A stretch of 64,000 bases of DNA, from contig JBGSIB010000016.1 in the NCBI GenBank assembly GCA_041751955.1, positions 1 to 64,000 on the forward strand, in the 5' to 3' direction. The notes beneath the pieces are model-generated. The model ran no database searches and was not told the DNA's origin. It saw only the letters and a list, made by a program, of their open reading frames with translations. Shown piece after piece: positions 1-8,985 of the stretch. Every line of letters starts with the position of its first letter. Positions within the stretch are counted from its first letter, which is position 1. Source of the stretch: UBA2040 sp041751955. Lineage in GTDB: Bacteria > Bacteroidota > Bacteroidia > Flavobacteriales_D > Crocinitomicaceae. Position numbers and translations under genes: made by a program.

Positions 1-883
1 CAGGCGGTGCAACATCCTTCAAAGCCATGCCATAAGCTCCAGATTGAGCTGTAATGCCGATATCATTGTGTTCGCCTTTCTTTTCGGGAGGCAATACGAC
101 AGCAATGTTATTCTCGATAGGTTGTTCGTCTATTGTTTTGATTTTTATTGGTTTATCCTTTAAGTTTTTCAATTTGATATTGTCCACCAATTGGTCTTGT
201 ATTTTCGGAAAGTCTCTTTTTTCTGGCGAAAGCACATAGTTCGTATTTAAAGGAGTATTTCTGTTATTGCCTTTATGGTCCTTGTCGTTAAAAGATTCTG
301 TGTTATTGTCTTCGGCTACATTCGTCGTATTGATAACACGTGTTTTATGATTCAATTCACGCGCAACTGATTCGACATCTAATTCATTTGAATTAGGCAT
401 AAGCCAGAAGAATAAAACCGCACAAGCCGCAGCCAATGCACTATAATATGGCCACAAAACAATTGCTGCACGTTGTTTTAATTTGTTTTTTTCTGCAAAA
501 ACAATAGTAGTATCTGCTTTTAAACTGCTTAGACCGTATAATTTTTGATCCAATTTGAACGACGGATTTGTTTCCAAAAATTGATGTAGGGCAGCGTTTT
601 GTTTCTCTGTCAATTGACCTTCTTTTTGGGCAAGCAAAAAGAAATCGATATTGTTCAAGGAAATATCTTGAGTCAGCATATCTGTTTTCAAAAGATTCTT
701 GAAATCGTCGCTCAGCAATTCAGCTTGTGGCTCTAGCATTACCATTTCCTCATCTACCTGAAATTCAGGGTGTTCATTCAGAAATGCAAAAAGCTCCAAG
801 ACATCGTTTTGTTCCAGATTTCCCTCTAGGTAATCCAGATAAAATGCCTCGTAATTTTCGCTATTTATTTTATTTATACTCAT
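1..883 (-). CDS. Anti-sigma-factor-like single-pass membrane protein (C-terminus outside window)
   Basis: The frame opens at an ATG at 883, three bases after the sigma factor stop, and is still open at base 1, so about 294 residues are seen and the C-terminus is missing. The acidic N-terminus (residues 8-40, with NYEAFYLDYLEGNL) resembles the short opening of many Bacteroidota membrane proteins encoded directly behind an ECF sigma factor. A second similar segment (residues 80-112, LLAQKEGQLTEKQ) looks like an internal repeat of it. One hydrophobic helix lies at about residues 139-161, followed by a polar, presumably periplasmic region. Position and topology suggest it holds and releases the sigma factor, but it lacks a recognisable zinc-binding anti-sigma (ZAS) motif, so the function is inferred from context. 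Confidence 0.7.
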   Translation of the reverse strand, partial: MSINKINSENYEAFYLDYLEGNLEQNDVLELFAFLNEHPEFQVDEEMVMLEPQAELLSDDFKNLLKTDMLTQDISLNNIDFFLLAQKEGQLTEKQNAALHQFLETNPSFKLDQKLYGLSSLKADTTIVFAEKNKLKQRAAIVLWPYYSALAAACAVLFFWLMPNSNELDVESVARELNHKTRVINTTNVAEDNNTESFNDKDHKGNNRNTPLNTNYVLSPEKRDFPKIQDQLVDNIKLKNLKDKPIKIKTIDEQPIENNIAVVLPPEKKGEHNDIGITAQSGAYGMALKDVAPP

Positions 884-886
884 GTC

Positions 887-1372
887 TCAGACAATCAATT
901 CAATGTTTTTCAAATATGCTTTGAGCGTTTGACGTGCTCTAAAGATATAGACTTTTACCTGCGCTTCTTTCAATTCGCAAATTTTTCCAATTTCTTCATA
1001 CGAATATCCCTCGTAATCGCGGAGCAGAATAACCGACTTTTGAATCTCAGGTAAGGTGTTCAAAGCCTTGTGCAATATCTCCTGAACGTCAAAATTCGTT
1101 TCATCTTTTGTGCTTCGTGAAATATCTTCAGCCGGCATATCGTAATTTCTTTTTTCCTTTTTCACGAAGTCAATGATGCAATTGTATGCCGTTGTGAACA
1201 GATAACTTTTTACCTTTTCAAAACTTACTTCTTCGTGTTTCACCCAAACTTTAGCAAAAGTCTCTTGCACAATATCTTTAGCTGACATCTCATTTTTGAT
1301 GTGCTTTAGGGAAAATCGGAATATATTATCCGAAAATTCATCTACTGCTTTATTGAACTCTTTCGCTGTCAT
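887..1372 (-). CDS. ECF-type sigma-70 family RNA polymerase sigma factor
   Basis: The 161-residue protein has the two-domain layout of extracytoplasmic-function sigma factors. Region 2 covers about residues 10-85 (FRFSLKHIKNEMSAKDIVQETFAKVW, then YNCIIDFVKKEKRN for the -10 contacts). Region 4 covers about residues 100-155 (LPEIQKSVILLRDYEGYSYEEIGKI, then a helix-turn-helix ending VYIFRARQTLKAYL). Length is normal for the family. It is the first gene of a leftward operon with the membrane protein that starts at 883, the usual sigma/anti-sigma pairing. Its target promoters cannot be read from the sequence. No TAnnTTTG box was found before it. Confidence 0.9.
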   Translation of the reverse strand: MTAKEFNKAVDEFSDNIFRFSLKHIKNEMSAKDIVQETFAKVWVKHEEVSFEKVKSYLFTTAYNCIIDFVKKEKRNYDMPAEDISRSTKDETNFDVQEILHKALNTLPEIQKSVILLRDYEGYSYEEIGKICELKEAQVKVYIFRARQTLKAYLKNIELIV

Positions 1373-1737
1373 TTCTCATAGGTGCTATCCGTTAGACTCA
1401 CAACTATCCATAAAGTTACAATTCGAATGAAATTATTTTTTCTTTGAAACTAAATACTGTTCCTTTTCCAATCAAATAAGCCATTTTGTTCCAAAGAAAA
1501 CAACACTAATTTACGATTTTTCTATCTTATGCCAACTGTCGAAATAAATTAGACCTACCGTTCAATCAAAATATAACTCAACTATTTCGTTTTTCTCTAT
1601 GAACCCTTGATATTTCAATGTGTACAGATTGATTATCGGATCGCCTTTATCATAAAAACAGCATTCAATGAAAAGGTAATCTGTTATTAATATTCAAACC
1701 ATTTATGGAATTTACCTTCACCATTCATCTATAAATT
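1373..1737. other. Divergent intergenic region, no gene seen
   Basis: This 365-base AT-rich spacer separates the leftward sigma factor operon from the rightward four-cysteine gene cluster, so it must hold both promoters. I see no open frame of useful length, no strong inverted repeat and no clear TAnnTTTG -7 box in either direction. The absence of the housekeeping box would fit control by an alternative sigma factor, possibly the neighbouring ECF factor, but that is speculation. Confidence 0.6.
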
Positions 1738-2514
1738 ATGCGCGCATCTCACTACCCTTATCTCGATTTCAGTTTCAAATGTGGACAAGATTGGTCCGCA
1801 ATGGAAACTCAGGGCGAAAATAAATTCTGTCAGTCTTGCCAAAAGACAGTTATTGACTTTTCCAAAATGAACAATACTGAAGCATTAACTTATTTAAACG
1901 CAAATAAAAACACATGTGGATCAATGTCTTCAAAACAATTGGCAGAACTGAACACACGAATAGGCATGCAAGACATCCGATTTTTTTCCTTGAAAAACTT
2001 GTTGCTAGGCGCAGGAATAAGTGCTTCAGCCAGCGGTTTTGCTCAAGAAAAATTACCCATCCTTTTTGAAAACGATAAGTTAAAGGTTGAATTGGTGCGC
2101 AATGATATCAATCCAGATTCAACAATCAATAACCTCATTCGCGGAACAATTGTGGATGAAAATGGTGTTGGCATTCCGTATGCCAAAGTTTCCATTCCCG
2201 CGATGAGCATCAACAAACGAACGGATCTGGACGGAAAATTTGAAATTTTTTACGACACGCATTTGGAAGGGAACATTCACATCAACGTATTGTATGAATT
2301 CGCGGATAGCACTATTGTGGCCAAAGTATTGGAAGATAAAGAGATACGAATAACTGTTTCACCAAGTATGAACTTAATGAGTTTTACAACCATTGGTGCC
2401 GTGACAATGCATACGGTTGGGACAATGCGTGCACCGAGAAGAGGAGATAAGTTAAAATACAAAGTAAAAAGATTCTTCCGCTTCAATTGGTTGCGCAAAA
2501 AAGAGGAAATGTAA
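1738..2514 (+). CDS. Four-cysteine N-domain protein with carboxypeptidase-regulatory-like domain (paralogue 1)
   Basis: The 258-residue protein begins with a compact domain carrying four cysteines (C15, C31, C34, C60; spacing C-x15-CxxC-x25-C) in the frame FKCGQDWSAM...FCQSCQKTVIDF. This pattern suggests a metal-binding zinc-ribbon-like fold. A hydrophobic stretch follows (about residues 86-102, ending SGFAQ, like a signal peptidase site). The C-terminal half (about 133-190) looks like a carboxypeptidase-regulatory-like beta-sandwich (GTIVDENGVGIPYAKVSI...TDLDGKFEIFYD). A cytoplasmic cysteine domain, a membrane segment and a periplasmic sandwich would fit. It is the first of three tandem paralogues, one base upstream of the next. 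The function is unknown to me. The Cys domain plus hydrophobic segment recurs in flavobacterial proteins. Confidence 0.75.
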   Translation: MRASHYPYLDFSFKCGQDWSAMETQGENKFCQSCQKTVIDFSKMNNTEALTYLNANKNTCGSMSSKQLAELNTRIGMQDIRFFSLKNLLLGAGISASASGFAQEKLPILFENDKLKVELVRNDINPDSTINNLIRGTIVDENGVGIPYAKVSIPAMSINKRTDLDGKFEIFYDTHLEGNIHINVLYEFADSTIVAKVLEDKEIRITVSPSMNLMSFTTIGAVTMHTVGTMRAPRRGDKLKYKVKRFFRFNWLRKKEEM

Positions 2515-2515
2515 C

Positions 2516-3217
2516 ATGCCACAACTTAAAAAAATAGAACTTGCTTTTGCCTGTGACGAGGATTGGAACAAAATGACTCCTGTTAAACGAGGCAGACATT
2601 GCGCAGCTTGCCAAAAAACAGTGGTGAATTTTGTGGCCATGTCTGATGAAAAAGTGATCGCTTTTTATTCCAACAAAGCGGAAGCGAATACGTGTGGAAA
2701 TTTTCGTCTGGGGCAATTGGAACAGATCAATAAAACTTTGGCTCAATCTCAATTACCCAAAAAAACGAATTCTCTTTTCAAACCTATCCTTGCGGTTGCT
2801 TGATTGTCATCATCCGCTTGTAACAGCGGAAAAATCAAAGTGAAAAGTCAAGAAAACACAAGTTCCATTTCGAATACAAAAGAAAAACAAGAAACCTCTC
2901 GTGAAAATGACAATTCACAGGACGAAAACATTCCTGAGACAAAGCTCGAAACCAGCTTTAAAAGTCAACAAACGACTCAAAAAATAAAAACTGAAATTGA
3001 CACGGTAAGTCTGGATTTAGATGTGCTTTATGTTGTGGATAGAGGTTTAAACTCAAGTCACGTTCGGATACGTGAAGATGAACGAACGGCAGGTGTTCCT
3101 TTAGCCCAATATTACGATGAAGAGAATATTTCAAACAAAAAAGGTTCTCGTATTGCTCAAGCAACAAGAAAATTCTTCAGAAAAATTGGAAAAATATTTA
3201 AAAAGAAAAACAATTAA
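2516..3217 (+). pseudogene. Four-cysteine N-domain protein (paralogue 2), split by in-frame TGA
   Basis: A reading frame opens at the ATG at 2516, one base after the preceding stop, and encodes the same four-cysteine domain as its neighbours (FACDEDWNKM...HCAACQKTVVNF...TCGNF). It stops at a TGA at 2801-2803, just inside the hydrophobic segment (LFKPILAVA). The same frame continues from 2804 (SSSACNSGKIKV...) for 137 codons to 3217. The residues after the stop complete the hydrophobic segment with a possible lipobox ending in Cys. The simplest reading is one gene of about 233 codons with a nonsense mutation or a base-call error; a TTG at 2804 could restart translation. The tail is very polar (Lys, Glu, Ser, Thr) and lacks the regulatory-like sandwich of the flanking paralogues. 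Confidence 0.65.
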
Positions 3218-3238
3218 TCAGCTTCAAATCATATTGTT

Positions 3239-3982
3239 ATGAATAAAACGAATCACTCTTTTGTCAATTTTGGTTTTATCTGCGATGAAGATTTAAGCCA
3301 AATGCCCAAAACTGAAAAAGGGACACATTGTACGGCATGTAAAAAAGAAGTTGTCGATTTTTCGGTGTTTTCTTCCAGCGAAGCGTTTAACTATTTAAAG
3401 AAAAATAAAAGCGTTTGTGGTTCAATGTCTGCTCGGAAATTGGAAGAACTGAACACCTATACTGGCCTAAAACAAAGTCGCTCCTTTTCCCTAAAATCCA
3501 TGCTGACTAGTCTTACTTTGGGCGTCTCTTCATTGGTGATGAGTCAAAAGGAAACCAAAGTGTTGTACGAAAATGAAAATCTGAAAGTCTTGGAATTGGC
3601 CACAGGAATCAATCCAGATTCATTGATTAACAATAAAATAATTGGAATTGTTACCGATGAGAACGGGGAGCCCTTGCCTTTTATCAGGGTGTTTTTGAAT
3701 GACGCCAACCAAAAGATGATGACCGATATTGAAGGGAAATTCAATGTGTTGTATGATGCCGATATTCCTGGAAATATCCAACTTCAAATCACCGATATAA
3801 ACGATATAAAGGATTCGAGTCTTGTAGCACAAAATTACGACAACAAAATGATTCAAATCATGATAAAAAACAGCTACAACGAAACCCCAATTTTAACTGG
3901 AATCGTTATTTCAGAACCCATTCATCCTATACAAAAGTTAGACACCAAGATACGTGCGATATATAGATACAATGATAAATAG
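3239..3982 (+). CDS. Four-cysteine N-domain protein with carboxypeptidase-regulatory-like domain (paralogue 3)
   Basis: This 247-residue protein is a clear paralogue of the gene at 1738. It has the N-terminal pattern FICDEDLSQM...HCTACKKEVVDF...VCGSMSARKLEELN, then the hydrophobic segment FSLKSMLTSLTLGVSSLVMSQ, then a stretch shared almost word for word (VLYENENLKVLELATGINPDSLINN) and a carboxypeptidase-regulatory-like domain (GIVTDENGEPLPFIRVFL...TDIEGKFNVLYD). It closes the three-gene set; a hairpin terminator overlaps its stop codon. Tandem duplication followed by divergence is the likely origin. The role is unknown; a membrane-anchored sensor or scaffold is only a guess. Confidence 0.75.
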   Translation: MNKTNHSFVNFGFICDEDLSQMPKTEKGTHCTACKKEVVDFSVFSSSEAFNYLKKNKSVCGSMSARKLEELNTYTGLKQSRSFSLKSMLTSLTLGVSSLVMSQKETKVLYENENLKVLELATGINPDSLINNKIIGIVTDENGEPLPFIRVFLNDANQKMMTDIEGKFNVLYDADIPGNIQLQITDINDIKDSSLVAQNYDNKMIQIMIKNSYNETPILTGIVISEPIHPIQKLDTKIRAIYRYNDK

Positions 3983-4014
3983 GAGAGATTAGTCACTTCA
4001 CCGACTCTCCTTTT
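3981..4014 (+). terminator. Rho-independent terminator after the four-cysteine gene cluster
   Basis: Arms AGGAGAG (3981-3987) and CTCTCCT (4005-4011) pair perfectly and are followed by TTTT. The inner bases AGTC and GACT can extend the fold. The 5' arm overlaps the stop codon of the preceding gene. Confidence 0.7.
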
Positions 4015-4080
4015 CCATTCACCGACTTCTGGCATCAAAACCAATGACTGTGTCGTAAATTCGTTCAAAAGCTAGAAACT

Positions 4081-4743
4081 ATGAACACATTATTATCCTT
4101 ACTCGCGCTATTGTTTATTCTTCAATCTTGTGAATTTGATGAAGATTTTGACGACAGAAAAGATTACAAAACGCAGGTTGCAGCTATCAACAAACACGCG
4201 CGCTATGACGAAATTGAAGTATCTGGTGCAGCTGATTTAGTCATTCAGAAAGGCGATAAACACCGCGTTGTTCTGAAAGGCAATCCCAATCATTTCAAAT
4301 ACATACAATTCAATGCTGACGGAGCTGTTTTGCAGTGTAGAACGAAAAAAAATACCCCAGGAAATATAGATGTAACAATACATGTTACCCTCCCTACAAT
4401 CAGAAGTATAGAGGTTAGTGGCGCAGGTGAAATCGAGATGGGTTCATTTGGCAAGCTTTCGGAATTGGAAATTGACCTAACGGGCGCTGGTTCTTTTGAA
4501 TCTATCGGTATTCCCACGCAAGTTGGTCATCTGGAGATTTCTATTAGTGGTGCTGGTGATATAGAAGCTGATAACCTCATCTCACGTAAAGTTGAAGTGG
4601 ACGTTTCTGGTGCCGGAAAAGCAGAAATTCATGCCACTCAGGAATTAAATGCTTCGGTAAGTGGTGTGGGTTCAATCGTCTACGAAGGAAATCCCAAAGT
4701 AAAGAAAAGAATCAGCGGAATTGGTTCTATTTCTAAAAAGTAA
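4081..4743 (+). CDS. GIN-domain (DUF2807, auto-transporter adhesin head-like) lipoprotein
   Basis: The 220-residue protein starts with a lipoprotein signal peptide (LLALLFILQSC, lipid-anchored Cys about residue 17). The rest is a right-handed beta-helix type repeat in which SGAG-like turns recur about every 20-30 residues (VSGAADL, VSGAGEI, LTGAGSF, ISGAGDI, VSGAGKA, VSGVGSI, ISGIGSI). This is the hallmark of the DUF2807/GIN family, common as single small lipoproteins in Bacteroidota. The protein should sit in the outer membrane or periplasm. The molecular role of the family is not settled. It stands alone between two terminators. Confidence 0.85.
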   Translation: MNTLLSLLALLFILQSCEFDEDFDDRKDYKTQVAAINKHARYDEIEVSGAADLVIQKGDKHRVVLKGNPNHFKYIQFNADGAVLQCRTKKNTPGNIDVTIHVTLPTIRSIEVSGAGEIEMGSFGKLSELEIDLTGAGSFESIGIPTQVGHLEISISGAGDIEADNLISRKVEVDVSGAGKAEIHATQELNASVSGVGSIVYEGNPKVKKRISGIGSISKK

Positions 4744-4754
4744 AGACATAAAAA

Positions 4755-4788
4755 AATCCCGATATCTACTAAAGCGGATACCGAGATT
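4755..4788. terminator. Imperfect hairpin between convergent genes
   Basis: Arms at 4755-4766 and 4777-4788 pair at 10 of 12 positions. The A-run at 4750-4756 gives a U-run for leftward transcription, so it best serves the OmpA lipoprotein gene; it may act in both directions. Confidence 0.6.
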
Positions 4789-4808
4789 CTTCTGGGTTTT
4801 ATTGCCTT

Positions 4809-5567
4809 TTACAAGAAGTAACTGAATTCAACTCGACGGTTGTAATCGTATGCTTCTTTCGTGTCTTTATCTATCATTGGAATATCTGGTCCGTGACCTT
4901 CGTCTTTGATCCGGCTCATATTCACTCCTTTATCAGACAAGTATTTTTTCACAGATGCTGCACGGTCTTTCGACAACTTCACATTTGAATCGTAATTTCC
5001 TGTTTTATCTGTGTGACCATGAACAGCAATTTTAACATCTGGGTTGTTGTTCAAAATCGTCGCTAATTTATCCAAATTTGAATACGCTTCAGACTTGATA
5101 ACAGCACTTCCCGTTTCGAAATATAAATTTTCAATTTGGAACAATTGGTTCAAGTAATCATTCGGGTTGGTAATTTCTGACCAATGTTTCATAGATGAAG
5201 GCATGTTACCTGTTTTAACGCCATTCCAAGCACCGGTTTTCCAATCTACTATCAAAGGAATAACGGCAGTTGCGGGAATAGAAAAGATATCCGCAATTAA
5301 CCATTTGTTTAAAATACCTTTCTTCATAGTGAACTCTTCCGTAACATATGATTGGTTTACATACTTCACGTTGTAATCTTTTGTTGCGTCAACTTCCATA
5401 GAAACAGGTGACTGACCAACATATTCTCCATTCACAAAAACCAAGGTTTTATCTTGTTTTGGCGCAAAATTAACGACTTGAGATTTGTCTTTACGCAAAA
5501 TTGTAGCACAGCTATTTAGAAATAATGCACTGGAAATAAGTGCTAAAAAAAGGTATTGTTTTTTCAT
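4809..5567 (-). CDS. OmpA-family lipoprotein
   Basis: I use the ATG at 5567 (MKKQYLFLALISSALFLNSC, 252 residues); the only earlier in-frame start is a TTG two codons upstream. A lipobox ends at C20. Residues about 45-70 resemble a PEGA-like surface beta domain (LVFVNGEYVGQSPVSMEV), then a hydrophobic stretch follows (about 92-112, WLIADIFSIPATAVIPLIVDW). The C-terminal 110 residues are an OmpA/MotB-like peptidoglycan-binding domain (LYFETGSAVIKSEAYSNLDKLA, HGHTDKTG, LSKDRAASVKKYL, RRVEF). It probably tethers the outer membrane to the cell wall. It is monocistronic, ending at the hairpin at 4755-4788. Confidence 0.85.
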   Translation of the reverse strand: MKKQYLFLALISSALFLNSCATILRKDKSQVVNFAPKQDKTLVFVNGEYVGQSPVSMEVDATKDYNVKYVNQSYVTEEFTMKKGILNKWLIADIFSIPATAVIPLIVDWKTGAWNGVKTGNMPSSMKHWSEITNPNDYLNQLFQIENLYFETGSAVIKSEAYSNLDKLATILNNNPDVKIAVHGHTDKTGNYDSNVKLSKDRAASVKKYLSDKGVNMSRIKDEGHGPDIPMIDKDTKEAYDYNRRVEFSYFL

Positions 5568-5712
5568 AATCAAATGTTTTGGTGTTGGAAAATTACAATA
5601 TAAATATATTCAAATTACACATGAAATTATCATGTTTTGAACATTAATACGTTTGTATTGTAAAGAGGTTGCGATTTCCAAGAAATAAATGGAACACAAA
5701 TAAGGAGTGAAG

Positions 5713-8700
5713 CTACTGTAAAATTGAGAATATCGTATTTCCCTGAATATCAATGTATCCCATCTCACCTTTTAAAACAACTTGAATAATCTCTGGTGTA
5801 ATGAAAATCAATTTTTCATAAATAGCGGGAATAATTTCCTTACCATGACTATCGTATAGGCCGTATGTGGGTAAATCTTTCGTTTGAAAAAAGTTGGTCG
5901 AAATGGGTGTTATTGTTGCGTAACTGGGAAAGCTTTTCAATTGACCGTCTGTTGACATAAGCGTCCAAGCTCCATTCGATTTAACACAAGCCATACCGTT
6001 TTCAAAAGGTTTTGCCTCCTCAAATCTCTTGCTGATAACGATTTCTAAATTTTCATTCAAATACATGAATCTTCGGCCGGAAGCAAACAAACACATTCCA
6101 TCAGTACATAATCCAACTGGCAAAGCGCTACTCGGTAATTTCAAGTCATTGGTTTCATTTTTCACTATTCGTTCTCCGTTCTCAACATACGTAACAATTC
6201 CAGAACCCAGATAATGAACATTTTTGACTGGAATATCAAATTGTGCATTCATGATGGTTTCGGTAAAGAAAAGGTTGGATTCTCTGCTTTTAATGAGCTG
6301 GATTGTTCCATCTTCATAGATTTTAAGTTTATCGTCCCTTTCTATGTTTATCACTAAAGTGTCTTCCATTAGAAATTGATCAGCTATGAAATAGTTGTTC
6401 TGATACTGATTGATTTTTCCAGCTAAAGGATGTTTTGTTTTTGCAAACGCATTATTCTGTTTATCATATTGTTTGATGGACTGCTTTGCTATCACTGCAT
6501 ATTGTTGCTTTATAGTGTTTGGTAGAATTTTTTGTCCCGATTTTTGTTTCAATAATAACTTGAAATCTCTGTCGTACAAACTTGTTCCTTCCTTCGTTGT
6601 TACCAAAAAATAATGAGGAAATTCCAAGATTTCTTTAATACCAAAGCCCAAAATTGTATCCCCGGAGGCATGAATTATACCTCGTTTCCCTTTCGATTCT
6701 ACCAATAAAAAATCAGAAGAGAGAACCCGAACTGGTTTGTTGAAAGTTCGGCAAATCTCAGTTGCATTCCGGTCCAAAATGACAAATTCTTTTTTCTCTT
6801 TTAGCACCCAAAAATTGTCGTTAATCAACCGAGCATTTTTTAACTCAGTTTGTATTTCTTCTCCTTGAAAATACAACGCATTGTCTGCTCTGGTCGATAA
6901 CAAAGCCAATTCGTTTTTCTTCTTTTCCAAACTCGCATAATCCGTTGTGATTTGAGTAAGATTGCTATCTAAAAATTGATACTTTTTACTTGGCTTTTGA
7001 ACTATGAAAACCGTATCATTCCATGTCCGAACTCGTTTTATTTCGGAAAACTCAAAGGGAATTATCTCTTTGTCTTCATTCACAACGCCCCAGCCACCAG
7101 CTCTTTTCGCAATTGCTGTTCCTATGAAAAAATCATTGGCGAAAGTGAAAGGTTCTTCAAAACGATCAATTCCATTGGTGTCTAAAAAGTTCCATTTTGC
7201 ATCTTTAATTTGCACTCCTTTTTCATACAAAGGATAATATTTTGTACCTTTTAAAAGGCCAACCCCCCATGGATTAAACGGGAGCCATTGACCGTAAGGC
7301 ACTGTCTCTGCAGTATTTTTAACCAATTCTAGTTTACCTTCTTTTGCATAGGGTATCAATCTATTCACAGTAGAACTGATGTAATTTACCTTTTCCTTTT
7401 CGCCACTTTTCCAATAAATCTGGTGACCGCTTGTTGTGCTACTGCGATAAAAGTTTCGTCGAATACCATCATTTTGAGAAAAGCTCAAATAATTCTGAGC
7501 GTCTTCAAATTTCCCGCTGGTATAATTTATCAAATTATAGATCACCTGAGTTTCGTAAGAAATACCAATTAAACTAAACTTTAATCCTTTAAAAGTACTG
7601 TAGGAGAAAGGTGCATCTGGAACAAAAATGGGTGTGTAATATTTCGCCTTTGCAATAATGCTATCGCCTGACTTCAAACCCCATTTAGTGCTGTATTTAA
7701 CGACAATTCCAATGGAATCAAAAATGGGTGTGCGCTCGTAAAACCAGCCCAGAGGCAAAAGTCGCTTGTCAAAAGAAAAGGCATCATTGGCAATTTTTTG
7801 TTTGGCCGTTATTGCGTTATCTAGGATAATGTCGGATAGAATTCTATCGTTTGCATCCAGCTTTATTATCCTTAATTTATCTCCCTTGTATGCCTTAATT
7901 AAACGATCCTTTACAAGAATTCTATCGTACTGGGTCGCTAAAATACATTTAAAATCCACAGTATATAACCCGCTCATTCCTATATCATTAAAAGTAAAGA
8001 TAAAACTGCTATCACTGTAAATTTGGGTAAACTCGCAGGGAATTCTTAGTGAATAATTTTTATCTATTAATCCTGTTAATCCGCTATTTGTAACATAAAA
8101 ATAATTCTGCGCAGAGAAGATGAGGTCATATTTCGCTGGAATTTTCAAATCAAATGTTTCGTTCAAAAGACCTTGCTTACCTTTCTTTGTTACGATATAC
8201 CCTCCCTCGGGAAACGGCATTATACTCTCAAATGGCACACGCGCAATTTCTTCATCAGATAACAAATCAATAAGATGGGCCAATTTGCCATCAGAATAAC
8301 TCAAATAAGGCTCTTGGACTCTGATGTTGGCTGTTGCCAGAGGAACTTGAATTTGTCGAGTATTGGTTAAAACATATTGTTTGTCGTCCAACACATATGG
8401 TAGCGCGAAACCATAATTTCGATTGACAGTATCCAGCTCAACTTGATTGCCACCTGGATCGAAAACATAGTATTTCAACGAATCTTGAACGCAAACCACT
8501 GAATTGTGAAAATAGCCGTAAGAAAAAAGATATGAATTCATGGGCCAACTTTGCCGCGATGGAATATGAAACAGGTTGGTGTCCCCATTTTGGTAATATC
8601 GCAAGTATTGCTCGTTGTAAAATTCAAAACCATTGATACTTGAACATAGTGTATCTCCGGTTGCTACATCCAAAACCCATTGCTTTTCCGTTTCGCGAAA

Positions 8701-8976
8701 TGAAAAAAGTCCATTTCCCCAACTGGTCATTTCTTGGTCCTCACTTTGGTACAGTGCACGCCCGTTTGAATCCAAAATACCTTGACTCTTCTCATCCTCA
8801 AATAAAATGTAGCCTTTATTATCGAAAAGCGCCAAGGATGTATAAGAGCTGGGCAATACAATATTTGTATCTGAGCGGATAATCCACCAATTCCCATTTT
8901 TGTATCCCGGCAACAAAACCTGGGCGCTCCCCAAAAAAGCAAAGAGAACGAAACAATATGTCAGCAGTTTAGACAA
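5713..8976 (-). CDS. Large exported WG-repeat protein
   Basis: The 1087-residue protein opens with a signal peptide (LLTYCFVLFAFLGSAQ) that begins at a TTG codon at 8976. A stop lies four codons upstream and no ATG precedes the signal, so TTG is the likely start. The mature part is built of degenerate WG (KWG) repeats, e.g. GKQGLLNETFDLKIPAKYDLI, SGLTGLIDKNYSLRIPCEFTQI, GGWGVVNEDKEIIPFEFSEI, PTYGLYDSHGKEIIPAIYEKL and GEMGYIDIQGNTIF. These form beta-propeller-like proteins in many bacteria, mostly of unknown function. No T9SS sorting domain is seen, so a periplasmic or outer-membrane location is likely. It lies nine bases behind the lipoprotein gene at 8986 and is probably co-transcribed with it. 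Confidence 0.85.
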   Translation of the reverse strand: MSKLLTYCFVLFAFLGSAQVLLPGYKNGNWWIIRSDTNIVLPSSYTSLALFDNKGYILFEDEKSQGILDSNGRALYQSEDQEMTSWGNGLFSFRETEKQWVLDVATGDTLCSSINGFEFYNEQYLRYYQNGDTNLFHIPSRQSWPMNSYLFSYGYFHNSVVCVQDSLKYYVFDPGGNQVELDTVNRNYGFALPYVLDDKQYVLTNTRQIQVPLATANIRVQEPYLSYSDGKLAHLIDLLSDEEIARVPFESIMPFPEGGYIVTKKGKQGLLNETFDLKIPAKYDLIFSAQNYFYVTNSGLTGLIDKNYSLRIPCEFTQIYSDSSFIFTFNDIGMSGLYTVDFKCILATQYDRILVKDRLIKAYKGDKLRIIKLDANDRILSDIILDNAITAKQKIANDAFSFDKRLLPLGWFYERTPIFDSIGIVVKYSTKWGLKSGDSIIAKAKYYTPIFVPDAPFSYSTFKGLKFSLIGISYETQVIYNLINYTSGKFEDAQNYLSFSQNDGIRRNFYRSSTTSGHQIYWKSGEKEKVNYISSTVNRLIPYAKEGKLELVKNTAETVPYGQWLPFNPWGVGLLKGTKYYPLYEKGVQIKDAKWNFLDTNGIDRFEEPFTFANDFFIGTAIAKRAGGWGVVNEDKEIIPFEFSEIKRVRTWNDTVFIVQKPSKKYQFLDSNLTQITTDYASLEKKKNELALLSTRADNALYFQGEEIQTELKNARLINDNFWVLKEKKEFVILDRNATEICRTFNKPVRVLSSDFLLVESKGKRGIIHASGDTILGFGIKEILEFPHYFLVTTKEGTSLYDRDFKLLLKQKSGQKILPNTIKQQYAVIAKQSIKQYDKQNNAFAKTKHPLAGKINQYQNNYFIADQFLMEDTLVINIERDDKLKIYEDGTIQLIKSRESNLFFTETIMNAQFDIPVKNVHYLGSGIVTYVENGERIVKNETNDLKLPSSALPVGLCTDGMCLFASGRRFMYLNENLEIVISKRFEEAKPFENGMACVKSNGAWTLMSTDGQLKSFPSYATITPISTNFFQTKDLPTYGLYDSHGKEIIPAIYEKLIFITPEIIQVVLKGEMGYIDIQGNTIFSILQ

Positions 8977-8985
8977 GATTCTATA

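Noticed and set aside
2804..3217. Independent gene starting at TTG 2804
   Set aside because: No better start signal is seen, and the frame continues the upstream four-cysteine gene through a hydrophobic segment. I prefer one interrupted gene, although restart cannot be excluded.
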